A DNA stretch of 64,000 bases from Strongylocentrotus droebachiensis (Eukaryota > Echinodermata > Echinoidea > Camarodonta > Strongylocentrotidae), in assembly GCA_035222895.1 (NCBI GenBank), contig JAVYIG010006556.1:1-64000 (forward strand). Direction: 5' to 3'. Every line of letters begins with the position of its first letter. The stretch's first letter is position 1. This document shows, one piece after another, positions 43,760 through 55,200 of the stretch. A program made the position numbers and the translations under genes. Under the pieces are notes generated by a model that was given only the letters and a program-made list of their open reading frames with translations, did not search any database and had not been told where the DNA came from.

Positions 43760-44580
43760 TATCTTGATACCCAAATTTGGAAAAATGTGATGACGTCAGC
43801 CCCAAATTATCGCCCAGAATGATGAATTTACTATGCATTGCGTAACAGCCTGTTAAAATGTTCTTTCGAATGATACCAAATACGTTATATTTTATTAAAG
43901 AAATATTTGAGTAAATTGCGTTTGAACAAGAGTCACTGTACAAATTCCGTTTAGTTTCCGCCCAATTATAACACGTATCGGCATTGACGTCATTTTTTAG
44001 ACTGCTTTTCGCCCCCTTTCCGTACATCTATTTCCTTGAAATTTTGCAAGCGTATTCTGGGTGGCCAAACGCAGGGCCTCTCGAAGCCGGATTTTTGAAA
44101 TTCGTCGAGGGGGACATTTTAGACGCCATGTTATACTCTGCATGAATGTGTTAGTATGGGCGGCTGTTTGTGCCACAGCACGCGTCATCCCATGTTCATC
44201 ATGCACCAAATCCCATTGGTTTTGCACGCAGTCCTTGAGAGCCCTTTTTAGGTGCCTTCCTCTATTTCAATTCCCTTCAAACTTCGTAGGCATAGTCTCT
44301 CGCATTCATTCAAGGTCACTAAATTCTTCGTTCTCCGGAATCCCTCATGCGTGACCGTCCAGGCACCATTTCGTCTGTTCCCGGCTATTTTGGTGGCCTT
44401 TCTTTCGCCCTACCTATCTCCACTATCACAGAAGCTACAGACTTCTTACATATTGCTCTGAATAGTCCGAGAGAAGTTCTTTTATTTGAAGCGTACAATT
44501 ACGTGCGTCATTGCACGCTTATCGTTGTGACACGATTCCATTTCTAGTTCTGAATCAAGTCGGACTTTTTTTGTTCAGCC
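43760..44580. other. Unclassified insertion, no gene seen
   Basis: Host intron text stops after the class C donor and resumes near 44,580 (TTTGGGGGAAAACCACTGAA). The 0.8 kb between has two loosely similar blocks (TTCCTTGAAATTTTGCAAGC and TTCCCTTCAAACTTCGTAGG) and no recognisable protein. Confidence 0.45.
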
Positions 44581-44682
44581 TTTGGGGGAAAACCACTGAA
44601 ACAACACCGTTTGGGGTCAAATCGTCCTGTTTGGATGACATGCTTTATAAAGGCTTTCTAATATCTTCTCCACTCTTTCCAG

Positions 44683-44739
44683 ATGTTCGTCCCAGAGTTA
44701 TCTGATTACACAGCAAAAGTACCAGAGAGACAACGAAAT
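44683..44739 (+). CDS. Micro-exon, class A (57 nt)
   Basis: The acceptor CACTCTTTCCAG precedes it. Phase 0 reads MFVPELSDYTAKVPERQRN. The donor is AAT|GTTTATAATT, having lost the usual AG before GT, so splicing may be weakened. Confidence 0.55.
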
Positions 44740-45197
44740 GTTTATAATTATACATAAGTTCTAGCCATCAAATTCATTGTGTCCAGTCCATGTATCTGCT
44801 ATTGGAAAAGATTTGTTCCTGCCTATTTCTGAAGTACGAGGCATATCACAGTACATCCATACATGAATAAAAACAAAATGTGTTTCTCAATGCTCTGTTC
44901 TCTTTTCCCACAAGTTTTAGACTCAAGTAAACAGTGCATCTGAAATTATCCATAACAAATAGTGAAAATGAATTGAATTCATGGATTCATAAGTTGTCTG
45001 AAGTTGTCAGTATTATATGAGGCAATGACCTTTATGCTATGCTGAACCCAAACTTTCTTAGTGTACAATTAATCTGAGATTATGAGAAGCAAAGTTGTGA
45101 TATCTAGGCCTACCCATGGACGTAGATGCTTAGACTCTTCTACGTACTAAATTTTGAATCAAGTTTAAAATGGAAATATGCTATCATTTTTTTTCAG

Positions 45198-45251
45198 TGG
45201 ATCGAGTGGAAAGGAAGAAAGGGATTTGACGATTCTTCTGCAGAATCTGAG
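45198..45251 (+). CDS. Micro-exon, class B (54 nt)
   Basis: The acceptor TTTTTTTCAG precedes it and the donor GAG|GTTTGTGTGC follows. Phase 0 reads WIEWKGRKGFDDSSAESE. Confidence 0.6.
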
Positions 45252-45587
45252 GTTTGTGTGCTTGAGATTTTCAATTCCATTTGTGAAATATGTAATTTAG
45301 TTTCAAGTATAACCAACATTCCCTTTTATTTTCTTCAAATTGAGTCAGAAAAAATATCCCACTTTTTAAAAGTTGTATTGTTTGAAGTATGAATATTTAA
45401 TCATGGGTTTCATGTTATGTCTTGATAGAGTTATCTTCCCAGTACATTTAAGTACCATTTTCATTTGAATCTCTGCATGCATGACTGAACATTAGACAAT
45501 CTTTACAAGATTGCCAAATCTCACTTTCGCCAAGTTACGGGGTGAGGAATGAGACAGTGCATTGAACAAAGACGGTCAGACAGACAA

Positions 45588-45650
45588 AAACACCCCCACA
45601 CACCCCCACACACGCACACGAACACACAAACGCATCCACAAACACGCACA
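45588..45650. repeat. CA/CCCACA-rich microsatellite
   Basis: ACACCCCCACACACCCCCAC followed by ACGCACACGAACACAC-type words. Confidence 0.8.
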
Positions 45651-45946
45651 TATTACTTAATCAGAGAAACATAAATACTTACAGTTTTCTTAATCTACTT
45701 CCAGAACATTTCTTATAATAATAGCTCGTCCGTAGTTGAAGGAGTATTTGTGTATGTTTTGAACAGTAAGAACAATATTATTCATAAATTTTATTACAAG
45801 AAAGGAAAGAAAATGTGGATGGAATACTTGAAATTTTCATCAAAAGGATTGTGTAATCTGCCTTGTCAAAGAAATTATGGGTCACAATTTCCTGTTTGGA
45901 CCACGTGCGTTATGAATGCTCTTAAATCCTTCCTCAACTCTTTCAT

Positions 45947-46009
45947 ATAAGCGTGCTACCCGACTCAGAGTTGTATTTGCGAAGACGTAGTAGATGACGT
46001 TCGATCAAG
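45947..46009 (+). pseudogene. Degenerate micro-exon, class C (last unit seen)
   Basis: It starts ISVLPDSELYLRRRS in phase 0 but hits TGA, and the acceptor is TTTCAT instead of TTTCAG. The donor AAG|GTTTGTATGC is intact. No further unit is visible to the right. Confidence 0.6.
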
Positions 46010-46114
46010 GTTTGTATGCAAAACTTGTAGCCATTGGACACTGTTGCCAAGTCCATGTATTCTGTTGTTACGCTAAAAGAGATATTTCTTTGTAACTTTC
46101 TATGTCCGAACTAA

Positions 46115-46620
46115 CGCCTAGATTACATTTTACACGGGCGCCGTACGATAAATTGATCTACGATTTTTCGTGGAGGCCATGGGCTACGATGTTTATGTTT
46201 AAATTATCTAAGAGCATCGTACTATTTCTTGTATTGGCCCTCGGGGGCAGGCCGGGGCAAAACCGTACAGATCAGGGGCTGCTTTGAGATTGTACGGAAA
46301 TCGTGCAATTTCAGTGCGGTAGCCTTTTTCTTGTTACCCATGTTCACCGAAAATCGTCCGTTTTCTGCACGATCAGAGCGATGCCTCCGCTCGATGCCCG
46401 TGCGGGGATTGTGCAATAGTACCTACGACATGTCTACAGGCTACGGGCTTACGACTTTTCAAATTTGTATAAATTCCCGCGAAACAAAATCGTAGAGGCC
46501 GCGGAGCCCGTGAATCCGTACGAATATTTCACGACCACCTCCTGCCTCCCCACGGAGGACGCACGGAAAAGGGGATACGGGCAGGATACGGGCAGATCAC
46601 TGAAACCTGACCAACATCTT
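46115..46620. mobile_element. CpG-rich element with CGTACG/CCGTACGA words
   Basis: Starts at about GCCTAGATTACATTTTACACG and is dense in CGTACGG, GATCGTGC and GGGCAGG words, ending near ACGGGCAGATCACTG. It resembles the other CGTAC-rich islands. No credible protein. Confidence 0.45.
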
Positions 46621-47589
46621 ACAAATGAATCTTGCTTCATATTTCCACAAAAATAATCTTTACCTCGTTTAAAATTTATTGGGTGTGATTCCATAAAGAA
46701 CATTTTCGATAGTTAATTTCAACACAACTTTACATCGTTCGTACAATTTTCTTTCGAAATACTTCTATACCTTCCTTCCTATGTGACATTCAAAAATAGG
46801 TGTTCAACGGTTTCCTAATGCAATAAACATAATGTACATGTGCTGCTTGATTTATCCTGTATTTTACACAAATAAGATTTTGTCGGAGTAATGCAATTGA
46901 TCAAGCAATATTGGAACTATCTGACTGTATTGTCTTGTATTGTTTGGTATGGTATAGAATTAAAACAACGCCATTTCTTTAATGAGATTTGTTGCCGGAT
47001 TCTTTTTTCCCATCTTTCTTTCCTTTTTACATTATTTGATACCCTTTCATTTACCATTGGATCGCAAATATTTTACAACATTTTCTTTGCTTCATCAAAA
47101 TTCTAAGAATGTTCGTCTAAGTTGGTTGGTTACCTTCATAAATGCATTGATAGGTTGTGAAAAGCTTTCCAACTTTTTTTTTTTTTTTACCAATCTCCCC
47201 TGAAATATGTTAGATAGTCAATCGAAATATTGTAAGTTTCAATAATTTGTGTCTGCTTAAAACTTAACCATCTGCACAAATTAAGTAATTTACAAATCTT
47301 ACACCATTCTCGTTCCAGTGTGTAATATTAACAAGGTTTTTATTTATTTCGATGTTTTCATTGTGTACAAGGAGTTCAGACCAAAATTCTTCTTTGCTGG
47401 AGCATCTATTTGCTATTCTAAAAACACATCACAAAGAAACTACATCTTTCCAAAAAAGGATTAGTTATTAAGCCAATAACATTTTCTAAATAACTATAAC
47501 CGTATAGGAAAGTTTTACAATCTGAGAGACGACAGAGCTCAGAAAAGAATTTAATCACATACTGTCAATGAATCCGTTATACATTCTTC
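46621..47589. other. AT-rich, probably 3' part of decayed antisense L1
   Basis: Directly downstream, on the minus strand, of recognisable L1 RT sequence. No clear protein motif could be read with confidence. Confidence 0.4.
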
Positions 47590-48740
47590 GTATCCAAGTT
47601 ATTTTTAGCGAAGAAAAGAAACATTCCGTATTGACTATCTTCACACTTCCATCCATATATGAGTTATACATCTGACTTCTCTTGATACGATCAATTTTTC
47701 CTCTCCACATAAAACTGAATAAGAGTTTGTTCAGCTCTTTAGTGAAAAATGGATAATTACATTGTGAAAGAAAAGTGTTTTAACAAGATTTACTTTACCT
47801 AATGGGGTGATATTCCTAATTGATCGAACTGGGATTACGTCGTTTCCCTTTATTTAAAGCTGGCATAAAATTTAAAGATACCATGTTATCTAAATTCAAA
47901 GAAGAAATAATTCCTAAAGAAGTGAAGCAACCATCGTCAACCCACAATAATTTCTTTCTAGATTTTATTCTGTAAGGGCTGTACTTTTTTGATCCAATCC
48001 AAACTATTTTAGTTTTACTTTTATTAATTTGTAATCCTGAAAGAAAATAAAATTTCTCAGTCACGGGAAGGGAACTGTTCGGAGATTCGTTTGAACCATC
48101 TAAACAAAAGGGTTGTATAGTCAGCAAACTTTATAACTTTTTTGACATTTCCTGCAATATGTATACCTTTAATATATTCATTTTGAAGAAGCTAATGGCC
48201 AGCATTTCAGCATACATAACAAATAGAAATGACAATGATGGACCTCCTTGTATACAACCTCTACTGATAGAAAAACGTTCAGATAAATAACCATTGATGT
48301 AAACTGAAGACTTGTTTTCATTATAGAAAGTTTGATTTCATTGATTAATAGAAGCCCCCAAATATTCTAACAATTTTTAAAAATAAAAATCTATTGGGGA
48401 CCAAGTCAAGTAATACCAATATCCCAGGAATATTATATTCTTCAGTTTCGAAAAGAGTGTCCTAAATCATACAAATGTCTTCTCAAATATATCTTTTTAC
48501 CATGAATCCCTTTTGATCTTCATGGATAATTAGGTGCAGTATCTTTTTAATTCTACGAGCAATAGCCGAAGATGCAATTTTATAGGATGTATTTAGAACA
48601 GTTATAGATCTCCTATGTTGTGAATAATGCCTAGCTTTATCTCCTTTGGGTATCAAATAGATAATCCCCATTTTTTGACAATTAGAAAGCTTCTCAAACT
48701 TATAAGAATAGTTGATTGCTCTAACCAAAGAATGTGCCAA
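47590..48740 (-). pseudogene. Decayed L1-like ORF2 (RT region)
   Basis: Antisense blocks in L1 order: GIIYLIPKGDKARHYSQHRR with SYKIASSAIARRIKKIL and HEDQKGFMVKRYI (48,740-48,483), then SGLQINKSKTKIVWIGSKKY (about 48,040-47,980), then FMWRGKIDRIKRS with LKITWIRRMY (about 47,720-47,590). These match the finger, palm-proximal and thumb regions of L1-clade reverse transcriptases. The frame is broken many times. The same clade as the sense-strand insertion at 20,080. Confidence 0.85.
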
Positions 48741-49432
48741 TGGTTTCTAGAAATATGTATATGAATTCCGTTGTGAAACCGTCCGAACCAGAATCCCTCC
48801 TATTCTTCATTCTTCTTAAAATTTAAATCACTTCCTCAAAATGTAAAGGTCCACCTAGTGTAATCATTGTATGATCTTTTAATTTGTTAATTTAAATTTG
48901 TTTTAATATATCGTTGATAACTTCAATATCAAAAAACAATCAGTTCAAAAAGTTGTTTACACTCAAGGTAGCCTCAACTGTACTGAGGTAACCAAATTTT
49001 GTTTTTTGTCTGAAATTAAGTCCCTGTGGAATGTTATGGCCTGTTGAATGGTTTCTCGGGAAATCGTCATAAATCCTCAAATCTGACATTTTTAAAAAAC
49101 AAAACTATATTGTGATGTAGCTGAATGTCTGAAAATTTTTATTATTTGATCAGTTTTTCTGAATAATTTGTGAAACATATGAGGAAATAGCTGTAACGGT
49201 GATCCAAGTAATTTCCATCGCCATTTTTTATTGGCATTGCAAAAATATTTGGAATTTAATGTTAATATTTGGTGTAAATATGATCTATAAATATATAATT
49301 TAAAAAATGCCAACAAAATAAACAGTTTGACTTTCCTAAATATATAATTAGCTGAAATGACCTAATTTGCATATTTTGATGAATATTCATACCAAAAAAA
49401 ATCAAAAAAAGAAATATATTTCCATACCTGCA
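48741..49432. other. AT-rich, probably remaining L1 sequence; no gene seen
   Basis: Low-complexity AT-rich sequence up to the terminus of the large CACTA element. No motif recognised. Confidence 0.4.
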
Positions 49433-49780
49433 CACTTAAAATAGTTGGGCAAAAAAATGCCCAACTTTTAACCAACACTGAGCAACATACGGTCCACACA
49501 ACTATTGGTTAAAATCTGCCCAACTGATGTTGGGTAATCAGTTTGCTATGTGGTTGGGCAAATTAAATTGCCCATCAGTTGGTGACCCATCATATTTTAC
49601 CCAACTCTACAATTGCCTAACAGTTGGTTATATTTTCAGTTGGGTAATTTCTTGCCCAACCAATTTTACCCAGTTAGATATTGCCCAACCTTCTATTTGC
49701 CCAACTTTTGAGTAAGTTTAATGTTGGTTAATTAAATGCCCAACCAGTTTTTACCCAACTCCCAGTCTGCCCAACTATCA
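49433..49780. repeat. Left terminal and irregular subterminal region
   Basis: Many copies of TTGGGCA, TGCCCAAC, TTGGGTAA and TTACCCAAC in both orientations. Arrays of this kind are the expected transposase-binding sites of CACTA elements. Confidence 0.8.
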
Positions 49781-50535
49781 AAACACCCATCTATTGGGTA
49801 ATAATTGCTCAACAATTTCTCTGCAACATCCATTTGCCCAACTCTCAAAACACCCATCTATTGAGTAATAATTGCTCAACAATTTCTCCACAATATCCAT
49901 TTGCCCAACTATCAAAACACCCATCTATTGGGTAATAATTGCTCAACTATTTCTCCACAATATCCATTTGCCCAACTCTCAAAACACCCATCTATTGGGT
50001 AATAATTGCTCAACTATTTCTCCACAATATCCATTTGCCCAACTCTCAAAACACCCATCTATTGGGTAATAATTGCTCAACAATTTCTTCGCAATATCCA
50101 GTTGCCCAACTCTCAAAACACCCATCTATTGGGTAATAATTGCTCAACAATTTCTCCGCAATATCCATTTGCCCAACTCTCAAAACACCCATCTATTGGG
50201 TAATAATTGCTCAACAATTTCTCCGCAATATCCATTTGCCCAACTCTCAAAACACCCATCTATTGGGTAATAATTGCTCAACTATTTCTCCACAATATCC
50301 ATTTGCCCAACTCTCAAAACACCCATCTATTGGGTAATAATTGCTCAACTATTTCTCCACAATATCCATTTGCCCAACTATCAAAACACCCATCTATTGG
50401 GTAATAATTGCTCAACTATTTCTCCACAATATCCATTTGCCCAACTATCAAAACAACCATCTATTGGGTAATAATTGCTCAACTATTTCTCCACAATATC
50501 CATTTGCCCAACTCTTTAATTCGTCTGTTGGATAA
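49780..50535. repeat. 67-bp tandem array (left)
   Basis: About eleven units with the order TATTGGGTAATAATTGCTCA, ACAATTTCTCCGCAATATCC, ATTTGCCCAACTCTCAAAAC, ACCCATC. Because 67 is not a multiple of three, the units generate overlapping 65-residue open frames that are not genes. Confidence 0.95.
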
Positions 50536-51896
50536 TCATTGCTCAACATTTTTTCCATAACATCTATTTGCTCAACTCTTTTTCTCATCTAAAGGGTAAT
50601 AATTGCTTAACTGAAACACAAATAACATACACAGTAAACACATGTTGTTGTTTTCATCAGAAACGTAAAAACAAAACTTGTTAACATCAACTACAACATT
50701 ACAATTTTTGGTGAAAAAAATACAACCTTTTAAAAAAAGTAAATGCAAATATAGCCCCTTTTGGTGCAGCATGACAACTTTGATGTACACTGTATGTATC
50801 CCATGTACTCTGATTTCATACATGAATATGTGCATCATATATATTTTGTGGGTGTGGCATAGTGTTCATTTATCCTGACACACCAATACTCTGCCTTAGA
50901 GTGTTACACATGCACACATTTTTTTGAAGTGAAAAAAAAAGAGGAAATAAATTCAAATCCCTCTAGATTATTTGACATGTGCAGAAGTACCACATGAAAG
51001 TTTGGCTATCTGTGATGGTGAACAGGTACTGATCAAATAACAAGGATACACACTGCCTACTATAACTTTTTGATTAGATTAAAGACAACAAAAATCAATT
51101 GACCCTACCTGCTATACTCAGTTTGATTGATTTTATTGATATTATCAATAATATCAATACAATTTTGCAAAATGTAGATGAAAATGTTGACTTCTCTACT
51201 TCTGCTTTGCGCGATGTAAATTAATGCATGCAGTCCATTCAGCAGAGAGTTCAGCGTAGGGTCAATGGACGATACACATTACATGAAAATTAATGGTATA
51301 TGTAATTTACAATCATATACCCCACTTGCTGTTTTAAACGCAGAAAATATCATAGCTCATGTTTTATGAAGAAATATATCATTTTGATGTACGAGTTATG
51401 AAACAGTACTCTTGGGATTAAGACCAAACACGATAAGCATTTGTATACGCCAGTGCAAAAGATTTATAGCCAATAATATGTTTTGTATTTATACTTGGCA
51501 TATATTCATTTGTTTTCTTAAACTTTCAAGGTGGGGATGTTAAGCAATGATTGGGATAAAACAATTAGGCCTTTATCATTTTTAAAATGTACACAAAGAC
51601 TTCTGCTGTGTATAAATTCACTCTTTTTTTTATATTATTCAGCGATCCTCACCCCACCCTCAAATCTTCAGTCTTACACAAACATGTCTAAATTATGTAA
51701 AATAATGTGCTGAATCCAACTCATAACAGTTTGTCTTTAAGGTTATTTTGTCCAAAATAATACTTTTTTCCAGTTTTTTTTCTCCCAAAATAAACTGGTT
51801 CAAGTAGCCAAAATGTGCTAAACGATGATGTGTCAGTTTCATCTGTAGGAAATATATCACCAGTAATCATCCTTGGCGTGAACACATCATGATGGC
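50536..51896. other. 3' flank of the SAM gene, no gene seen
   Basis: AT-rich sequence between the left array and the last exon of the minus-strand SAM gene. It would contain that gene's 3' untranslated region; an antisense AATAAA occurs near 51,130. Confidence 0.45.
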
Positions 51897-52211
51897 TTAT
51901 GGCATGTTCATGAAGGCTCGGACCTCCCGCAGCTTTGGTGTAAGATGCTCCCCATCGGTAAACTGGAACACCACAATCTGGAGAAATTTCCAAACAGAAC
52001 AGCTTTGCGGCTGATATTCGATATCCATCACATAAAGTGCCTTAAAGCACAAGTCGACTGCTTTAAGCAGTGTTGCGGCAGGAAGTATCCTCCTCTCTAC
52101 TACGACGTACGCCTGTATTGGTGTGAGAATGTTCCCACGCACAACAACAAATGGCTGTGACCTGACTGCTTCATCAATGTTATCAACATAAGTCTGGATG
52201 TCGAGAACCTC
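51897..52211 (-). CDS. SAM gene exon 9 (terminal)
   Basis: The acceptor TTTGGACTACAG precedes it; the stop is at 51,897. Encodes QPFVVVRGNILTPIQAYVVV, LLKAVDLCFKALYVMDIEYQ and VWKFLQIVVFQF, the C-terminal hallmark of the family. Confidence 0.85.
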   Translation of the reverse strand, partial: EVLDIQTYVDNIDEAVRSQPFVVVRGNILTPIQAYVVVERRILPAATLLKAVDLCFKALYVMDIEYQPQSCSVWKFLQIVVFQFTDGEHLTPKLREVRAFMNMP

Positions 52212-55200
52212 CTGTAGTCCAAAGAGAAATCAAGAAGAAATCATTTGTAATTATATGGATTGATATATATATATTTGATGCTTGTCGAATGCTTCTGCTT
52301 ATGAATCCACAATCACCTACAGGACACCCAAATTTGTTTATGCATGTTCATCCCTGTCCCATCAAAACATTACTGGGTATTCTTAAATATCCCTGCGGCA
52401 AAGGTCAACTGTACCCAAACTGGTCACGTTCAGAGCATTACATCAACTAAGCTGGAAGGCATATACAGCCTGTTAATATAAGCATGCATTTTTCACATGT
52501 CATTTGCAGGTTAAAGGACTTGCTTGCATTCATGAGTGAAATGCGATGTGATGACAAATCTGAGGCCATTTGTAGTTGTACCACAGATAATGACGAACTG
52601 ACTTATTAAGATTAAAGCGCCTAGTGTTGCCCCTGCAGGGCCTCCTTGGGGACCAGCGTGCCCATTACTAGGAACTTGAAAATGGTTGCTTTTCAAGTTT
52701 TACACAAATAAAATGTTATGGCAATGCCTTATCTGGTAAGAACATAGGTATTGCATTTCAACCTCAATTTCATCAGTTGTCCTAGGTTTGAAACTCTTAA
52801 CAAATTAACTATTGAATTTGTTTGTAATGAAATATGATTACTATGGCAAGATTTTAAACACAAACCAAAATATATGCCTTACATGTCATTACTTTACCAC
52901 CTCCCCAGCACATATACTTACTGGTTGAACGTCAATGAAGGACGACAATGTTTCTGCAGTGGTGTACGTTCCTCTCTTGGAATCTTTCCTTCCTCGGAAC
53001 AAGACTGGGAGCATGTAGAATCCAAGATTGCTCTTTTCCTCTAAAAAGAGGGAAACAATGAAAGAGTTAAGTAATTAAGTCCCAATTACATATGAAGAAA
53101 AGGTGCAACAGCAAACAGGTCAATTATGGAACATCTTACAAAATGTACAGTTATATACAGCAAATTAAAAAAAAACGGTCGAATACAACAATTATTTTCT
53201 ACAAATATGGGTAAAATCACTCAACGTAAATGTCAGTCAGTAATTTGGAGCTCAGCTTTCTGAGTAAAGAAATCAAAATTGCACAAACTTCAGCATAGCC
53301 TTCCCAATGAGCTTTAAACCACCATCCCCACCCCAAAAAGCAAACAAACAAAACAAGCAAGTAAAAGTATGCTAAACCTTTGTCATGGAATCATGTTTTT
53401 ATCATATGTTGTACATGTATTATATGTTTCAGAGCACTTTTATTTATTTCAGTTCAATTCCTTACAGGGGGGATATTAGACTCAATGTTTGGTCCTGGCC
53501 ACAAAAATAAACATCATATAGTGTAATTGAAATAAATTCTTTTGACTTTCTCCCAAGTCATTTTCACTAATACTGTCAAATGTGTGTTCTGACACCACAT
53601 ACCAAGACTGAGTTTCCCAGGGTCATGAATGTTTTCGAATTCGGCTCTTGCACTTCTCCAGTTGCCAGTTTTCTCGGTGAAGTCCACTACTTTGTTACAG
53701 AATGTGGGCCACTTCTGGTACAGTGCGTTTGCTTTCTCTGGGAACAATTCTGCAAAATCTCCTTCAATCTGTAATTGTTAGGATAGTTATAGAAGCCAGA
53801 TGAAAGGTAGGATATCTTTCATTTGCATCTTCTCTTTACCATTTTGCAAGGATTTGAATGGTACACACTAACAATTATCGGTTCAATAGGGATGCACGAT
53901 TTCTGTAGGACCGTGTATCTCAGATTGTTAAACGATCCCTTTAAGGAGACTGCTAAAGTAAACCTGCCCATGCAACCAAAAAACAAAAAAGTTACTTCTC
54001 AAAACATGCGACTCTAGTTTAATTTAATGTCCTTTCTTGTCACATGCAGAAGAAAAATCAAGGTCCACATACCATTCCAGCATCGAGAAGTCTGGGATAT
54101 GTGGTAAGAATGTTCTTCACACAACAGTCACTTCTCTTGATCCAGTCATGTCTTTTTGTTGCTGTTTGTTTCATGTAGTCCTTCACCATGTCCTCTGGCT
54201 CCTTGTTGTTACGCAGCCATTCTTCCATTGTCGTGATGTTATCATCGTTCACAGACTCAAGATCAGTATCTCCTGGATATAATGCAACAGAACAATCAAC
54301 AATTAGCATGTATCAACAAGTTTTTGATGATTGTATTGGAAGGGGGGTTTTAGTTGGCATTGCTCATGCCCCACCAGTTTGTTATGGCACAGCATGACTT
54401 CATCAGACGGATCTGAATAACTCATAACTTTAACTATATGAAAAAGTAGCCAGAATACCTTGCTTTTGAGACTCTGCCTCGTCTTCAGCTACTGGTACCC
54501 TCAGGGACTTCTCCTTTTTTCTGACGTACCTCAGATGCTCCTCCAGGTAGCCTGTTGCTGGCCGTCCCTTGGCCCCCACGCAGTACCAGGCCTCCTGCTC
54601 AAATAAATTAAAATTCCTTCATAATTCAACTTCAAAAACAGTAATGCTCAACAACATTTGTTAAACATTAATAATAATCAAATAAAAGCACAATAAAATT
54701 CCAGTGTAAACTGTACATTTAAATATTTTGTTACATATGTCAGTGTTTGCAATAACAAGGTTTGTCCTCTTAAGTACCTATTTCTAACTGCACACTGTTA
54801 TATTCCAGCAATGTCATCAAGTCATTGCAAAAACAAAGTGAATGATGGATAATTCTGTGAATATCCATTACTCAATGGCATGCAGACAAAAGTCTAAATA
54901 TTAAGAGATGTGTCATTACTGGATAATATAACTTATAAACAAGTGGTAAAAATAAACAAAAATATTGCACGATTTAGTGATTGATGCCATATTAGCTTTT
55001 CATTATTTGTAAGCTTTTCAGGCCTGTCTACTGTCAAATTTACTATTGCCAGAGATGCTCTTATAATGCTTGTGATAATGTGATACAACATGCAATTGAT
55101 TGAGCATCTCCAATATAATAAATACAAGAATAACAAAATTGAGGAAGCTTCATAGCAAGTTACACAAAATAATATGATCCAGTATTCCAAAAGTTATTGC

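Noticed and set aside
49872-50535. Series of overlapping 65-residue frames
   Set aside because: Direct consequence of a 67-bp repeat read in shifting frames; no start context or independent support.
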